Positions 48,600 through 58,745 of a DNA stretch of 64,000 nt are shown in pieces (the first letter of the stretch is position 1; every line of letters begins with the position of its first letter). The translations under genes were made by a program, and so were the position numbers. The DNA comes from Cucumis sativus (lineage: Eukaryota; Streptophyta; Magnoliopsida; Cucurbitales; Cucurbitaceae): the NCBI RefSeq assembly GCF_000004075.3, contig NC_026661.2, positions 9,142,307-9,206,306 of the forward strand, written 5' to 3'. A model generated the notes under the pieces. It ran no database searches, was not told the origin of the DNA, and saw only the letters and a list, made by a program, of their open reading frames with translations.

Positions 48600-50140
48600 G
48601 TAGAAAAACAATGGTAATCAGTGAGATGAGGGGAGGTTCTCTTACCCGGGTAGAGCGACGAAGAGGAGTAGCAGGTGGCGATTCAGGAACATCATCGGAG
48701 ACAGACGGTGGATCCAGATTTGCAGTAGCAGGTGAAGATTGTGCAAGCTCAGTATCCAAGGTGGGTTCAGAGAGAGGAAAAAGGTCAACAGATGTATTTG
48801 TAAAGAAAGATTGAGGACTAGAGAAGAGGTGTGGAAGGAGGACAAACGAGAGAACATAGTGTGTTCCCAAAAAGTGACATGCCGAGATATCCGGAGTCGG
48901 TTGGAAAGAGGGTCCCAACAACGAAATCCTTTGTGTTCGGTGCCATAGCCAAGGAAGCAACAGAGACGGGCACGTGGTTCAAGTTTATTGTGTTCATGAG
49001 GATGTAACAGAACGAAGCAGGCACTACCAAAAACTTTGAGTTTAGAATAGTCGGGAGAAATACCATATAGTTTTTCGAACGGAGAGGTGTTTTGAAGGAC
49101 AGAGGAAGGGAGACGATTGATTGTATATACTGATGTAAGGGCAGCTTCACCCCAGAATTTTTCTGGACAAGAGGCAGAAAGAAGGAGGGCACGTACTGAG
49201 TCAAGAATGTGACGATGTTTGCGCTCAGCACGTCCATTTTGTTGAGAGGTATGAGGGCAAGAGCGCTGAACAATAGTGCCCTGTTGGGAAAGAAAAGAAA
49301 GAAGGATGGAATCTTTATATTCCAAAGCATTATCAGTGCGAAGAATTTTGATGGGAGAGGAAAATTGAGTGCGAATCATGTTAGCAAACTCAATATATGT
49401 GCGAGATAATTCAGAACGATGTTTTAGAAAGTAAATCCATGTAAATCGAGAGTAGTCATCAATGAATAAAACATAGTAGCGATAACCATGAACAGTAGTA
49501 ATTGGGGCAGGACCCCAAATATCAGAATGCACTAAATCAAAAGGTTTATCACAATTAGAGATGGATTGAGAAAAAGATAAGGCAGGTTGTTTAGCAAGTT
49601 TGCAATTCAAACAATTAAAAGGAACAAATTTAGTAAGATTAGTCAAATTGTTAACAGAAATTAAATGACGAAGTTTTTCAGAGGAAGCATGACCAAGACG
49701 AAGATGCCACTGATATGTGTCAGAATCAGTGACTGAAGCAGAGATGGAAGAAGGAGATGAAACCCGAAGTGATGTGAGCTCAAACAATCTTCCCACTTTG
49801 CGACCCGTTCCAATCGTCTGTCCCGTCTGCGGATCCTGAACCTGACAACCATTGGGAGAAAATGAAACATTTAAGCCCAGATCACATAATTGACCAACAG
49901 ACACTAGATTAAAGGTCAGGTTAGGAACACAGTAAGTATGGGGAAGATGTACACTGGGAGTATCAATGGTACCAGTATGAGAGATGTTCATACAATTACC
50001 ATCAGCAGCATAAATAGGAGGTAAAGATTTTGTAGGGCTAGAAGTAGACATAAGAGAAGAGTCAGAGGTCATATGATTACAACAGGCAGAATCAAGAAGC
50101 CATCGATTACCTGATGAAACAGCAGAGCGGAGGATGATGA
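48600..50140 (-). pseudogene. Copia protease-integrase segment, frameshifted at both ends
   Basis: The 48642-50072 frame encodes 476 residues: the post-protease part, YQWHLRLGHAS of GAG-pre-integrase, and integrase with FDLVHSDIWGP, the LRTDNALEY catalytic block, CPHTSQQNGRAERKHR and EKFWGEA. The protease-like LLDSACCNHM lies just upstream, around 50080-50120, in this frame but without a Met. Homology passes into another frame near 48880 (linker ending TPLRRSTRVREPP near 48650) and again near 48600. These small frame changes disable a single polyprotein. Confidence 0.88.
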
Positions 50141-51042
50141 AATTAGTTGATTCAATAAGCTCTGAAGATCACTTATCTGAATGAGGGATGAATCATCCGA
50201 GGTCGCAGCAACAACAGATGAGGAACCATGTTTGGTAAAAATTTTCTCTTTTGTGGAAGTGCCAGGAGGTCGGGGTGGTCTGGTAGGGCAGTTATCCAGA
50301 ATGTGGCCATGTTTATGGCAGTACCTGCACTCTATTTTAGGACAGTTACTAAATTTGTGACCAGAGAGCTTACAATTCTTACAAAACATATTTGCGGCTC
50401 TGTTGGGAGTGTATGTGCTGCAAGGACAACATCAGATTGTTTAGTAGAGTTGATGCCAAGACGCTTTTCTTCAAACAGAATTTCTTGAATAGCTGCATCT
50501 AATGAGGGTAAGGGATTCCGGTGTAGTAAAGCAGCTCTAACAGATTCATATTCTGGACGTAATCCCATAAGGACTTTAATAAGGCGAAGATGATCTTTGC
50601 TGATGTTCGCTTGGTCAAGTTGAGTCCAAATGGGTTGAAGAACTGCCAAATATTCATTAACAGACTGACCAATATCTTGATTTAGATTTACAAGTGTACT
50701 GTGCAGTTGGTAATAATGGGCTAAACCAATAGACTTGAAGCGTGTAGACAAAAAATCCCATAATATTTTAGCATCATCAAAGGCATCAAACTGTGCATGT
50801 ATAGCGGGAATAGAGGTGTTACCAAGCCAGGTGATAATTTGATGATTTTTACTGTCCCAATCTTCGAGACGTTCAATGAATGTGTTATCCCCTTCCTTTG
50901 CAGTTGGTTTGGTGATGTCGCCAGTTACAATGCGCCATAGTTTTCTTCCAATAAGAAAACTTTTCATTTGATTTGCCCATGTGATATAATTTGTACCATC
51001 AAGTATTGTAGAAATGGGTCTAAAGATATGGTCTCTCTCCAT
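50069..51042 (-). pseudogene. Copia gag with zinc knuckles, one frameshift
   Basis: 50332-51042 encodes the gag body (MERDHIFRPISTILDGTNYI to about residue 220). The zinc knuckles CKNCKLSGHKFSNC and CRYCHKHGHILDNC lie in the 50069-50389 frame. A one-base difference near 50390 separates them. A second frame change near 50140 precedes the protease region. Gag packages the element RNA. Confidence 0.88.
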
Positions 51043-51059
51043 TTTAGTTTGGGGTTAAC

Positions 51060-51687
51060 AATGCGGATTTTCGACCGAGTTTTGACTGATTCGTGACTGG
51101 ATTCGTCAGATCTGGTGGGCGGCGTCGGACGGTAGATGTCGTCTTGCACTCACGGCTGGAAGAGAAATCGCGTGCGGCTTGGAACGACAGAGGAAGTCTG
51201 GTGCTTCGCGGATGGAGATGGATCGGAGCGGCGTAGATTGGAGACAGATCGGAGCGGCGTAGACTGGCGCTTCGCGGATGGAGACAGATCGGAGCGGAAA
51301 GTCTGGCACTTTCGCGGCTGGCGACAGATCGGAGCTGCGAGTCGAGATGACAATACGGGACGAAGACGGTTCTGTTTCTGATACCACAGATCGGAGACGG
51401 TTCGAGACGTCTGCGAGGCGCGATGGCGTAGTCTGGCACTTCGCGGCTGGCGACAGATCGGAGCTGCGAGTCGAGATGACGATACGGGACGGAGACGGTT
51501 CTGTTTCTGATACCACAAATCGGAGCTGCGAGTTGAGATGACGATACGGGACGGAGACGGTTCGAGACGTCTGCGAGGCGCGATGAGGATGCGGGCTGCG
51601 AGGCGCGTGAGGATGACGGAGACTTTCACGGGTTGTTGGCGGCGGCGGCGGCGGCGGCGGCGATTGAGGTGGAGTCTGAAAACCCTA
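51060..51687 (-). repeat. GC-rich leader with tandem repeats and extra PBS-like sites
   Basis: A block beginning GCGGCTGGCGACAGATCGGA recurs at 51314 and 51443, about 129 bp apart, and partial copies (GGAGCTGCGAGT.GAGATGAC; GACGGTTCGAGACGTCTGCG) follow to about 51590. The GATGGAGA.GATCGGAGCGGC units at 51205-51310 are related. A GGC trinucleotide run lies at 51638-51662. Minus-strand TGGTATCAGA, identical to the first ten bases of the primer-binding site, recurs at 51377-51386 and 51506-51515. The block is far more GC-rich than the rest of the window. The open frames across it on both strands are by-products. Confidence 0.85.
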
Positions 51688-51699
51688 GCTCTGATACCA
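51688..51699 (-). promoter_or_regulatory. Primer-binding site for initiator Met-tRNA
   Basis: TGGTATCAGAGC on the minus strand, directly next to the 5' LTR. Confidence 0.93.
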
Positions 51700-51879
51700 T
51701 GTTGAAGAATATGCTGAAGTATATTCCCTACCTTGTTTATTGATCAAAGTTGTGTATTTATACAAGAGTATTAGAAAAATTATGCATAAATAGCTAAATT
51801 ACCCAAATTAACTAAGGAATGTAATATAATTAGCCTAATGTAATGTTAATTAACCTAATTTACATAATTTACATTAATA
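51700..51879 (-). repeat. 5' LTR of the complete copia element
   Basis: 180 bp, with GGAAT at 51880-51884 outside. Minus-strand TATAAATACACAAC near 51753-51766 may be the TATA box. Confidence 0.97.
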
Positions 51880-51884
51880 GGAAT

Positions 51885-53217
51885 GTTAAGTAGAATAAGA
51901 AGAAACAATCAAATGTAGAGAAGAGATTCTGGATTAGAAATGCATGCAAGTTTCAAATGAATGGAGGGCCAGCATTGCGTGAGATCCCTCTGTTTTTCCA
52001 GAGTTTGATATTTTTGCCATCTATAAGGATTTTCCTATAATTATTTAGCAAAGGCTTGTAAAATTAAATTGCCTTTAGAGAAAAGGCTTGTAAAATAAGT
52101 ATCACTAGTATTCATGGTAACAAAATATTAAATTAAGTCACTAAAATGTAATCATCTTAAATTAATATATAAGTGGGGTATTGTTGAAATAAGAATGCAA
52201 TATTTTGAAGATAATAACATTGATTGAAATATAAGATTATGGATTGGAAATTTTGTTTTTTGGTAAAAGGTGGGGGGGGGGGGGAAGTTTGAAGAGACGT
52301 ATGGGGATGGGAAAGAGAAGTTAAAGAGTTTGATAGTGAGAAGAGACGTAAGAAGTGGAGAATAAAACGGTGAAGAAATGGATTCAATGTAAGGCCACAA
52401 CTCTAAACCGCTAATTGCGTTCTTACTATTTCCCTTCCTCCAAAGTTCTTTCTTTTTCTAATTTCCCCTATTCTCAATACTATGCATCGATCATCCTCCA
52501 CTCATATGTCTCCAATTTCACCACTCAATCAATCTGTCTATTACATTGTGTGAAACCCAACCTAATTCAACTTACATACATGGATGAGTATGTTAGCAAC
52601 TATACCATCTCTCCTAACAATTTCACTATTCCTATTCCTTGTTCTACTAAAAATGATTCAATTTACTCTCTCATTCATTTCGGAAACTCTTCTGATTACG
52701 AACAACACTAAACCTAAATCTCGGGATCAAAACTGTAAGTTTTACAAGAAAATTTTGAACGTATAACAATTTTTAGTGGTGCGTTTGGAAGGATGTCAAA
52801 ACAAAAATTAATAAGATTTATAGCAAAGAGTCCTGGAATGTAATCCAGTCTTTTTTTAATCTGATAATGTCCTTGATAGTTTAAAATTGCCACAAAAGTG
52901 GTAAGATTTTCTATTTGAGTAGGTCTCATTTGTTTAAATCTCATGATTTTGTGTCTCAAATGCAACTTTAAAATTAAAATTAAAAAATTAGAGAACTAAC
53001 TTATCATCCATCTACCTTATAACAAAATCCCCTACCAAACTTATTAAATTTAAAGTTTAAAATTCAAACGATTTCCACCCTCTTGTGATTTAATATTTGA
53101 ATTCTATTCATTGTTTTTTTTATAAAAAAATCAATTAAGTAAAAATTTAATGGGTTCAAAATTGAAGTGCACTTGAAAACGTTCGTGGAATGTGAACATT
53201 GAATCAAAAGCTTTACA

Positions 53218-53258
<41 letters not shown>

Positions 53259-53445
53259 GGCAAAGCCTGACTATGTTTGGAAATGATCCAATGAGCTAGT
53301 TAGGATAAAGACGTTGTGACTATAGTCTTAAGGATTGAATGAGACATCTGACTCGTATACAAGGAAAATTGTTAATTACAACATAAAGTCCAATGTGTGC
53401 AACATATATATGGATCAGCCAAGGCCTAAAAGCCCAACATTGTAC
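51885..53445. other. Intergenic; G run and AT microsatellite
   Basis: There is no gene. A run of 13 G lies at about 52271-52283 and a long AT microsatellite at 53220-53252. Short frames at 52152-52711 and 52714-52965 show no known protein. Confidence 0.5.
53220..53252. repeat. AT microsatellite
   Basis: About 16 AT dinucleotides. Confidence 0.95.
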
Positions 53446-54683
53446 TCTTTAACTCATATAACCTAATTTACTCTAGGATATTACAAAAAAAAACACAAAT
53501 TGCTAATATTTTACACAAATGTACCAAATGGGCCACAATATTATACAAAAATAGGCTCAAATTACCAATGTGCCCATATGGTATTTTTTACTGTTTTAAA
53601 ATATACATAAATATGAATTATAATGAGAAGATCATGGATCATTAAAATAGAAAAGTGATGGAACAATTTTCTCACTTTCCATATTCGAAAAAATCAAATT
53701 CCTTTCATATTATATCTTTTATAAAATATCAACTAAAAGTTTTATATCTCACACGTAATATATAAAACTAATATAAATGTAAATAAAATGTGGTATATAT
53801 ATAATAAATCACATATACAAAATATTATATATTACGATAATATTATAAACTAGTATAATTGTAAACAATATATGATATATATGTTATAAAACATCAACTA
53901 AAAAGTATTATATATTGCGATAATATTATAAAATTAGTATAATTATAAATAATAAGTGGTATATATTTACTAAATCACATCAGAAAACCATTAAAATGGG
54001 GGTATATCGTTAAAATATAAAAAACATACATGTGTCAGTTGAGCTAAGCTGATGTTGGCATTTAATCATATAGTTTTGGTATTTACCTATTTAGTTTTAA
54101 ATTGGTAAAAGAACAAATGACTTAATGTGGAAATTATCTTAGCTTCAGGTGATGAAGAATTGTAAATGCCGACGATTTGTAAAAAAGATGCAGCTTATGG
54201 TTATTACAAAATTGAATAAAGGTTGTTGAAAAATTGTGAAAACAGGGTAACAAGAAATTAGAAATTTATGATTGAATTGTTTAAAGTTTCAAGTGATGGA
54301 CAATAACGACTGCCGACGATGGAGAATAATAGGTAAAAAGATAGTCTTAGAATGAAGATATCATATACTTATTACAAATTATAATAAAATTATCCAGGTT
54401 ATAATATATTTTGATTTATAGTTAATTGAAAAGATACTTAAAATTTATTATCATATTCATTCGTCACATTAAATTAAGAAAGTTATGGAATTCATATTAA
54501 ATTTAAATCATTTTCAAATAAGGAAATATTTCAAATAATACTATGAATAAAACATCTAATTAATAATCATAATATCTAATTAATAATTATTCAAAAGTTA
54601 GAATTGTCCATAAAATATTATCTTTCCTATTTAAGTAAATAATTTTTAAATTAGGACATTTGTAAAATTTCGTATTCAATTAA
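53446..54683. mobile_element. Internally deleted derivative of the MULE at 526-10422
   Basis: The left part (53446-53700) matches 526-785, including CACAAATTGCTAATA.TTTAC and AAATGGGCCACAATATTA. At about 53700-53715 it jumps to sequence matching about 7700 (TATATCTCACA.GTAATATAT), continues to 54120, and then matches 9878-10422 (ACAAATGACTTA.TGTGG, TTTGATTTATAGTTAATTGA). The two genes and the solo LTR are missing. It is about 1.24 kb against about 8 kb, which is the pattern of a non-autonomous deletion derivative. Confidence 0.88.
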
Positions 54684-55500
54684 TGTCTTTTGTCTAAATC
54701 TTTCCTTGTAATTTTATTCAAACTATTTATTGCTTTTACAGTATAATAAGGTGTCTCTAACTCTTTCATAATTTTCTCTATATTTGTTAACATCTGAACG
54801 TAAACTTCAGTGTTTATAAATATCAAATTTATGTTCAACAGTTAACATCAAACAAATTCAATCGCTACCATTTTCTTATTTCCTTTACTCGGTAGCACAC
54901 TCTCATGAATCCTAAAATTAATCCTCTAAGAAATCTTGAGAATCAAAACAATGGAACTCTTCAAACCTTCGACTTCTCAAGCCTTCCAACTAAACCAACA
55001 ACAACAACAAGTTGTGATGAATGGAAGGGCAGTACCTATCAACAACACACTAAACTTGCACTCACAATAAAGTTGAGTGAAACAATTTTTTGCCTTTGGC
55101 GATCCATGGTCCTTGTCATTCTAAAAGGACAACAACTAGATGGGTTAATTTTGGGTACAAAAACATGTCTAGTACTAGAGTTTAATAGTCACCTCAACAA
55201 ATGGATCGTTCAAGTATAGTGTCAACAATGAACATGACGATTGGATAACCACATATCAAAGCCTTACTTGGTTGGTTGTTTGGATTGATGGCACGATCCA
55301 CAATTGTGTGTGATGTGAGTAGCCTCACCACCTCCCATGAAGTTTGGAAAGCACTAGAAAATGGGGTAGCAAATAAAGCACAAATTAATCAATTGAAGGA
55401 AAATTTGCAAAACACAAGGAAAGGCACTACAAGAATGGAAGATTATCTCGCATAAAAGAAGTAAATAGTTGATGACCTCACTCTTGTAGGTGAACCTATT

Positions 55501-55911
55501 TGTAGTGCCTTAAGTTCAGAAGGAGAACATGAGTGAACCGATATCACATCTGAATGAGAGAGATCCTGAGGATATAAAAGTAAGATTACGAAAGATTTAA
55601 AAGAAGTAAAAGTTATTACCTATATACAAACAAGATACACCTTCCTAATTGTGGGTGGCTCGATCATATAAACTTGAAAGTTAAGCATGCTTAGCTTGGA
55701 ACAATTCTATGTTGGATGACCTTCTGGAAATTCTCCTAAGATGCATGTGAGTGAGGACAAAATATGCTGAAAGTTCTTGTGTTGGTTTGTGGAGGACGAT
55801 TTTCACTCTGATAAGCCTTCAAGACAAGTAAAGGATGATGTTGTCACGTCGCAAGAGATGTTGGGAAATGTCGAGGATTAGAATTTCGAATTTTAGGCCT
55901 AGGGAGTCACA
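55501..55911 (+). mobile_element. Cassandra-type TRIM solo LTR with 5S rRNA-like core
   Basis: 411 bp, beginning TGTAGTGCC and ending GGGAGTCACA, flanked by CTATT (55496-55500) and TTATT (55912-55916), a 5-bp duplication with one mismatch. At about 55655-55735 the sequence matches the 5S rRNA internal promoter region: AGTTAAGCATGCTTAG for box A and GTTGGATGACCTTCTGGAAA for the C-box region. The flanks GATGCATGTGAGTGAGGACAA and TTCTTGTGTTGGTTTGTGG are those I recall from Cassandra LTRs. No second LTR is present. It lies in the copia gag, at a point where the reading VGEPI continues as ITEE. Confidence 0.88.
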
Positions 55912-57115
55912 TTATTACTGAAGAAATTTTGTTATCTAATGTGTTCATTGGTTTAGATGTAGAATATATCTACCTATTATTATCTGTTCGCTCAATGAGA
56001 AGGTAACTTGACATGGTATGTTGCTCATGCAATGTTGGTTGCTTTTAAATATACACTCATGCATCTCAATATCCCACCTCAAAATCTAAAAAATAGCTAA
56101 GCGTACAACAAACCGTGCTTTTGATAGCCAATTACACCAGAGGTCAGATATAGATCCTACATAAGATAGAGGACTAAAAGGCAATTACAAAACAACTCTA
56201 GAGGTAAACATAGAGGTGGAGGATATAGACAAAATAATAAGCCTACTTGCCAAGTATGTGGAAAGTTTGGGCACAGTGTTGTTGTTTGCTATTTCAAATA
56301 TAACAAACAATACATGGAAAAATGTCCAGTTTCCTATCTGGCAACTCAAGAAATAGTCATAGATCCCTCTTGGTATGAAAACAGTAGAGCAGTCATGTCA
56401 CTTTTGATCCCTCCAATTTTATCAAAAGTCTTACTATAATGGTAAGAAAACTCTAAGTTTGGCTGATATGGTAAGCAACTTAAAATATCACACATAGATA
56501 ATCAAAGTTATCATCTATCTCCCATCATGAGTTGAAACTAAATGTTATTTTGCATGTGCTTAGAGTGACCAAAAATCTACTTAGTGTATCCAAGTTGACA
56601 CTTGATAGTGATGTGATAGTTGAATTTGAACGTGATTTTTGTTTTGTGAAGGACAAGCTGACAAAAAGAGTATTGCAAGACATAAGACTGAAAAGTGGAT
56701 TATATCAATTGACAAAAGCCAATGTTTCAACCTCACATCTTCATAATAATGTTGCTGCCAAGAGTATCAATAATAAACACTCTTACCTTTTCACCTCTAG
56801 GATCAATGTAGTTAGCTTCTCAGATTCTAGTTATGTGTTATGGAATAGAAGGTTAGGACATCCATCTAGTTGCATTCTGAATCAAATAAATTTTTTTTTT
56901 CTATTGGTTAAGAAAATTCAAAGTTAGAGCATTTTTGTAAACCATGTCAATTTGGCAAAGTCGACTCACTTCCTTTCTCAAATTCTACTTCTCATGCAAA
57001 AAAGGTTCTTCCACTAGTCTACCGTAACCTCTGAGGACCTACACCATTCATCTCAACAAATGGTTGTCTTTATTATATACACTTTTTTTATTACTTCAAT
57101 AGGTATACAAAATAT

Positions 57116-58440
57116 CGTTGGAAAACGAACTAGGGTTAGATGTAGGGGAATTAACATAAAAAATTTATCTAACCCTAAAACATAAACATACCGTGCATAA
57201 ACAATTAAATCACAAATAATTAAACATACCTCTGTGCTGATGTGAATTACTCTCCAAATTCAAATTGTCCTCCAAATTCGTATCACCAAAACGCTGTGAA
57301 ATCACTAACATTCTCTAACAGTATCCATACACGAACTGAAAATTCAACTCTTCAAATTTGAGTTTGCTAGGACCTCACAAAAATGAGAATTTTGACTCTC
57401 TCTATGTAGAACGAGTCTTTTGCCTTGTATCTCAAAGAAGATGCCCAATGTCTTATTTATAGGTTTCCTAGCGTCTCCTACTAAGCTTCCAATTCTCCAA
57501 TTGACCGGCTTATTAGTTACCCAGTTCAAAGACAAATTCGACTCAGTTCTTTCGTGTGTGACCCGTTAGGTTAATTTAATATATGACAATAGGCTCATAA
57601 CTCGTATTATGGTTCATTATGTCTACCCATATTAAATTAAGTCGGTGATCCAACATAACCTAATACAATTATTGTTTTAATCATTTTATCACGTGATATC
57701 TATAATTAAATATAAGGTATGGACAACGTCACCTTAATCTAGTTCAATTGTTTTCTCGATGAATAAGCATACTGAAATAATAAATGACATTAATACCATT
57801 ATTAATTCATTTATAGCATGCCCATGCATTTCTATGGTCACACTTAATCGAGAGGGGCATAACAAAAGGGATAAATTACATCTTGATTAATCATTATAAC
57901 ATAATTCATAACGTATTCGAGTATAACGTAACCTTTATAATTATCCAATTAAAAATAACATTTGATTGCATCGGAATAAATTAATTCTTATGTTTGACAC
58001 TATAATAATCTTAGGTCTAATAATTAAAACAATCAATTATTTGAGATTATTTATGACACATGTCCATGTAATAATCTTAAAAATGGTCCATTTAATTCTC
58101 TATTAAAAAATCATGATTATAATCTATGTCTCTACATACCTAATCATCTTATGATTATCAATTATAACTCTTACTAATCTTAATTTATTAGTGTTCCCAC
58201 GTAGGAAAATTTATAATATAATAATAGATCTTATTATATAACAACATGCAATTGAATAATAATGAAAATAATAACTAAAAAACCAATAAATATATCCTTT
58301 AAAACAAAAATCAAACTCATTCAATGGCTTCAAACATTTCAAAACTTTAGTTGAAAACAAAGTTAATTGACATAACTAGTAAAACTCTTCCATCAAACTT
58401 AGGGAGGGGAGTAAGAAGAGTTCTCAAATTTTCTTCAACA
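57116..58440 (-). mobile_element. Solo LTR (1.3 kb) inserted in the copia integrase
   Basis: On the minus strand the block begins TGTTGAAGAAAATTTGAGAA and ends GTTCGTTTTCCAACG (CA changed to CG), with TATA-like CTATAAATAAG near 57457-57467. It interrupts the integrase between the segment ending near 57115 and GIKFRHSCPYTS at 58444. The flanks (AATAT, ACGTG) do not match, and the integrase segment that should lie between, including the second catalytic Asp region, is missing. A recombination or deletion must have accompanied or followed insertion. Confidence 0.7.
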
Positions 58441-58745
58441 ACGTGGGATTAAGTTTAGACACTCATGTCCTTACACCTCCACACAGAATGGGAGAGCTGA
58501 CAGACAACATCGACACATAGTAGAAACAAGCCTAACCCTTCTTGCTCAAGCATCCATGCCCCTAAAATATCGGTATGAATCCATTGAAACTGCAGTTTTG
58601 ACTACCCACACCTATACTGCACGGTATATCTCCCTTTGAAAAACTTCATAAAATGAAAGAAAACCTAACTTACCTCCGATTGTTTTTCTTTTGCATACCT
58701 AACCAAAGCTTGATGGTTGGAAGGAAGATATTACGAGTTTCCATG

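Larger units (their letters stand above)
46860..51879 (-). mobile_element. Complete copia element (about 5 kb) with both LTRs
   Basis: LTRs are 46860-47040 (181 bp) and 51700-51879 (180 bp), differing by three substitutions and one indel. The 5-bp duplication GGAAT lies at 46855-46859 and 51880-51884. On the minus strand the 5' LTR is followed directly by TGGTATCAGAGC, the initiator-Met-tRNA primer site, and the 3' LTR is preceded by GAGTTTGAGGGAGGG, the polypurine tract. Gag, protease, integrase, reverse transcriptase and RNase H are all present in Ty1/copia order, but in several frames. The LTRs start TA, not TG, on the sense strand in both copies. The protease-like site reads LLDSACCNHM, as in Ale/Retrofit-type copia. 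The insertion looks recent. Confidence 0.97.
54800..58745 (+). pseudogene. Copia gag-pol remnant, hit by two later insertions
   Basis: The gag N-terminus lies at 54905-55219 (a K.SETIFCLWRSMVL-type start and EGYILGTK-like ending). Gag continues to 55500 and resumes at 55917. The zinc knuckle CQVCGKFGHS lies near 56250-56300, a protease remnant (WYENSRAV) near 56372, and GAG-pre-integrase at 56532-56927 (RVTKNLLSVSKLTLDSDVIV, LWNRRLGHPSS). Integrase breaks at about 57115 and resumes at 58444 with GIKFRHSCPYTSTQNG, then RHIVETSLTLLAQASMPLKY. Recognisable homology ends near 58745 before the reverse transcriptase. Many frameshifts and stops are present. It is related to the copia remnant at 35.8-39.2 kb. 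Confidence 0.88.

Noticed and set aside
51136..51629. Long arginine/serine-rich frames on both strands
   Set aside because: Overlapping frames in several phases arise from the GC-rich tandem leader of the copia element.
55655..55735. Possible 5S rRNA gene
   Set aside because: Only the internal-promoter region matches, it has many differences and lies within LTR flanks of Cassandra type, so it is not a ribosomal gene.
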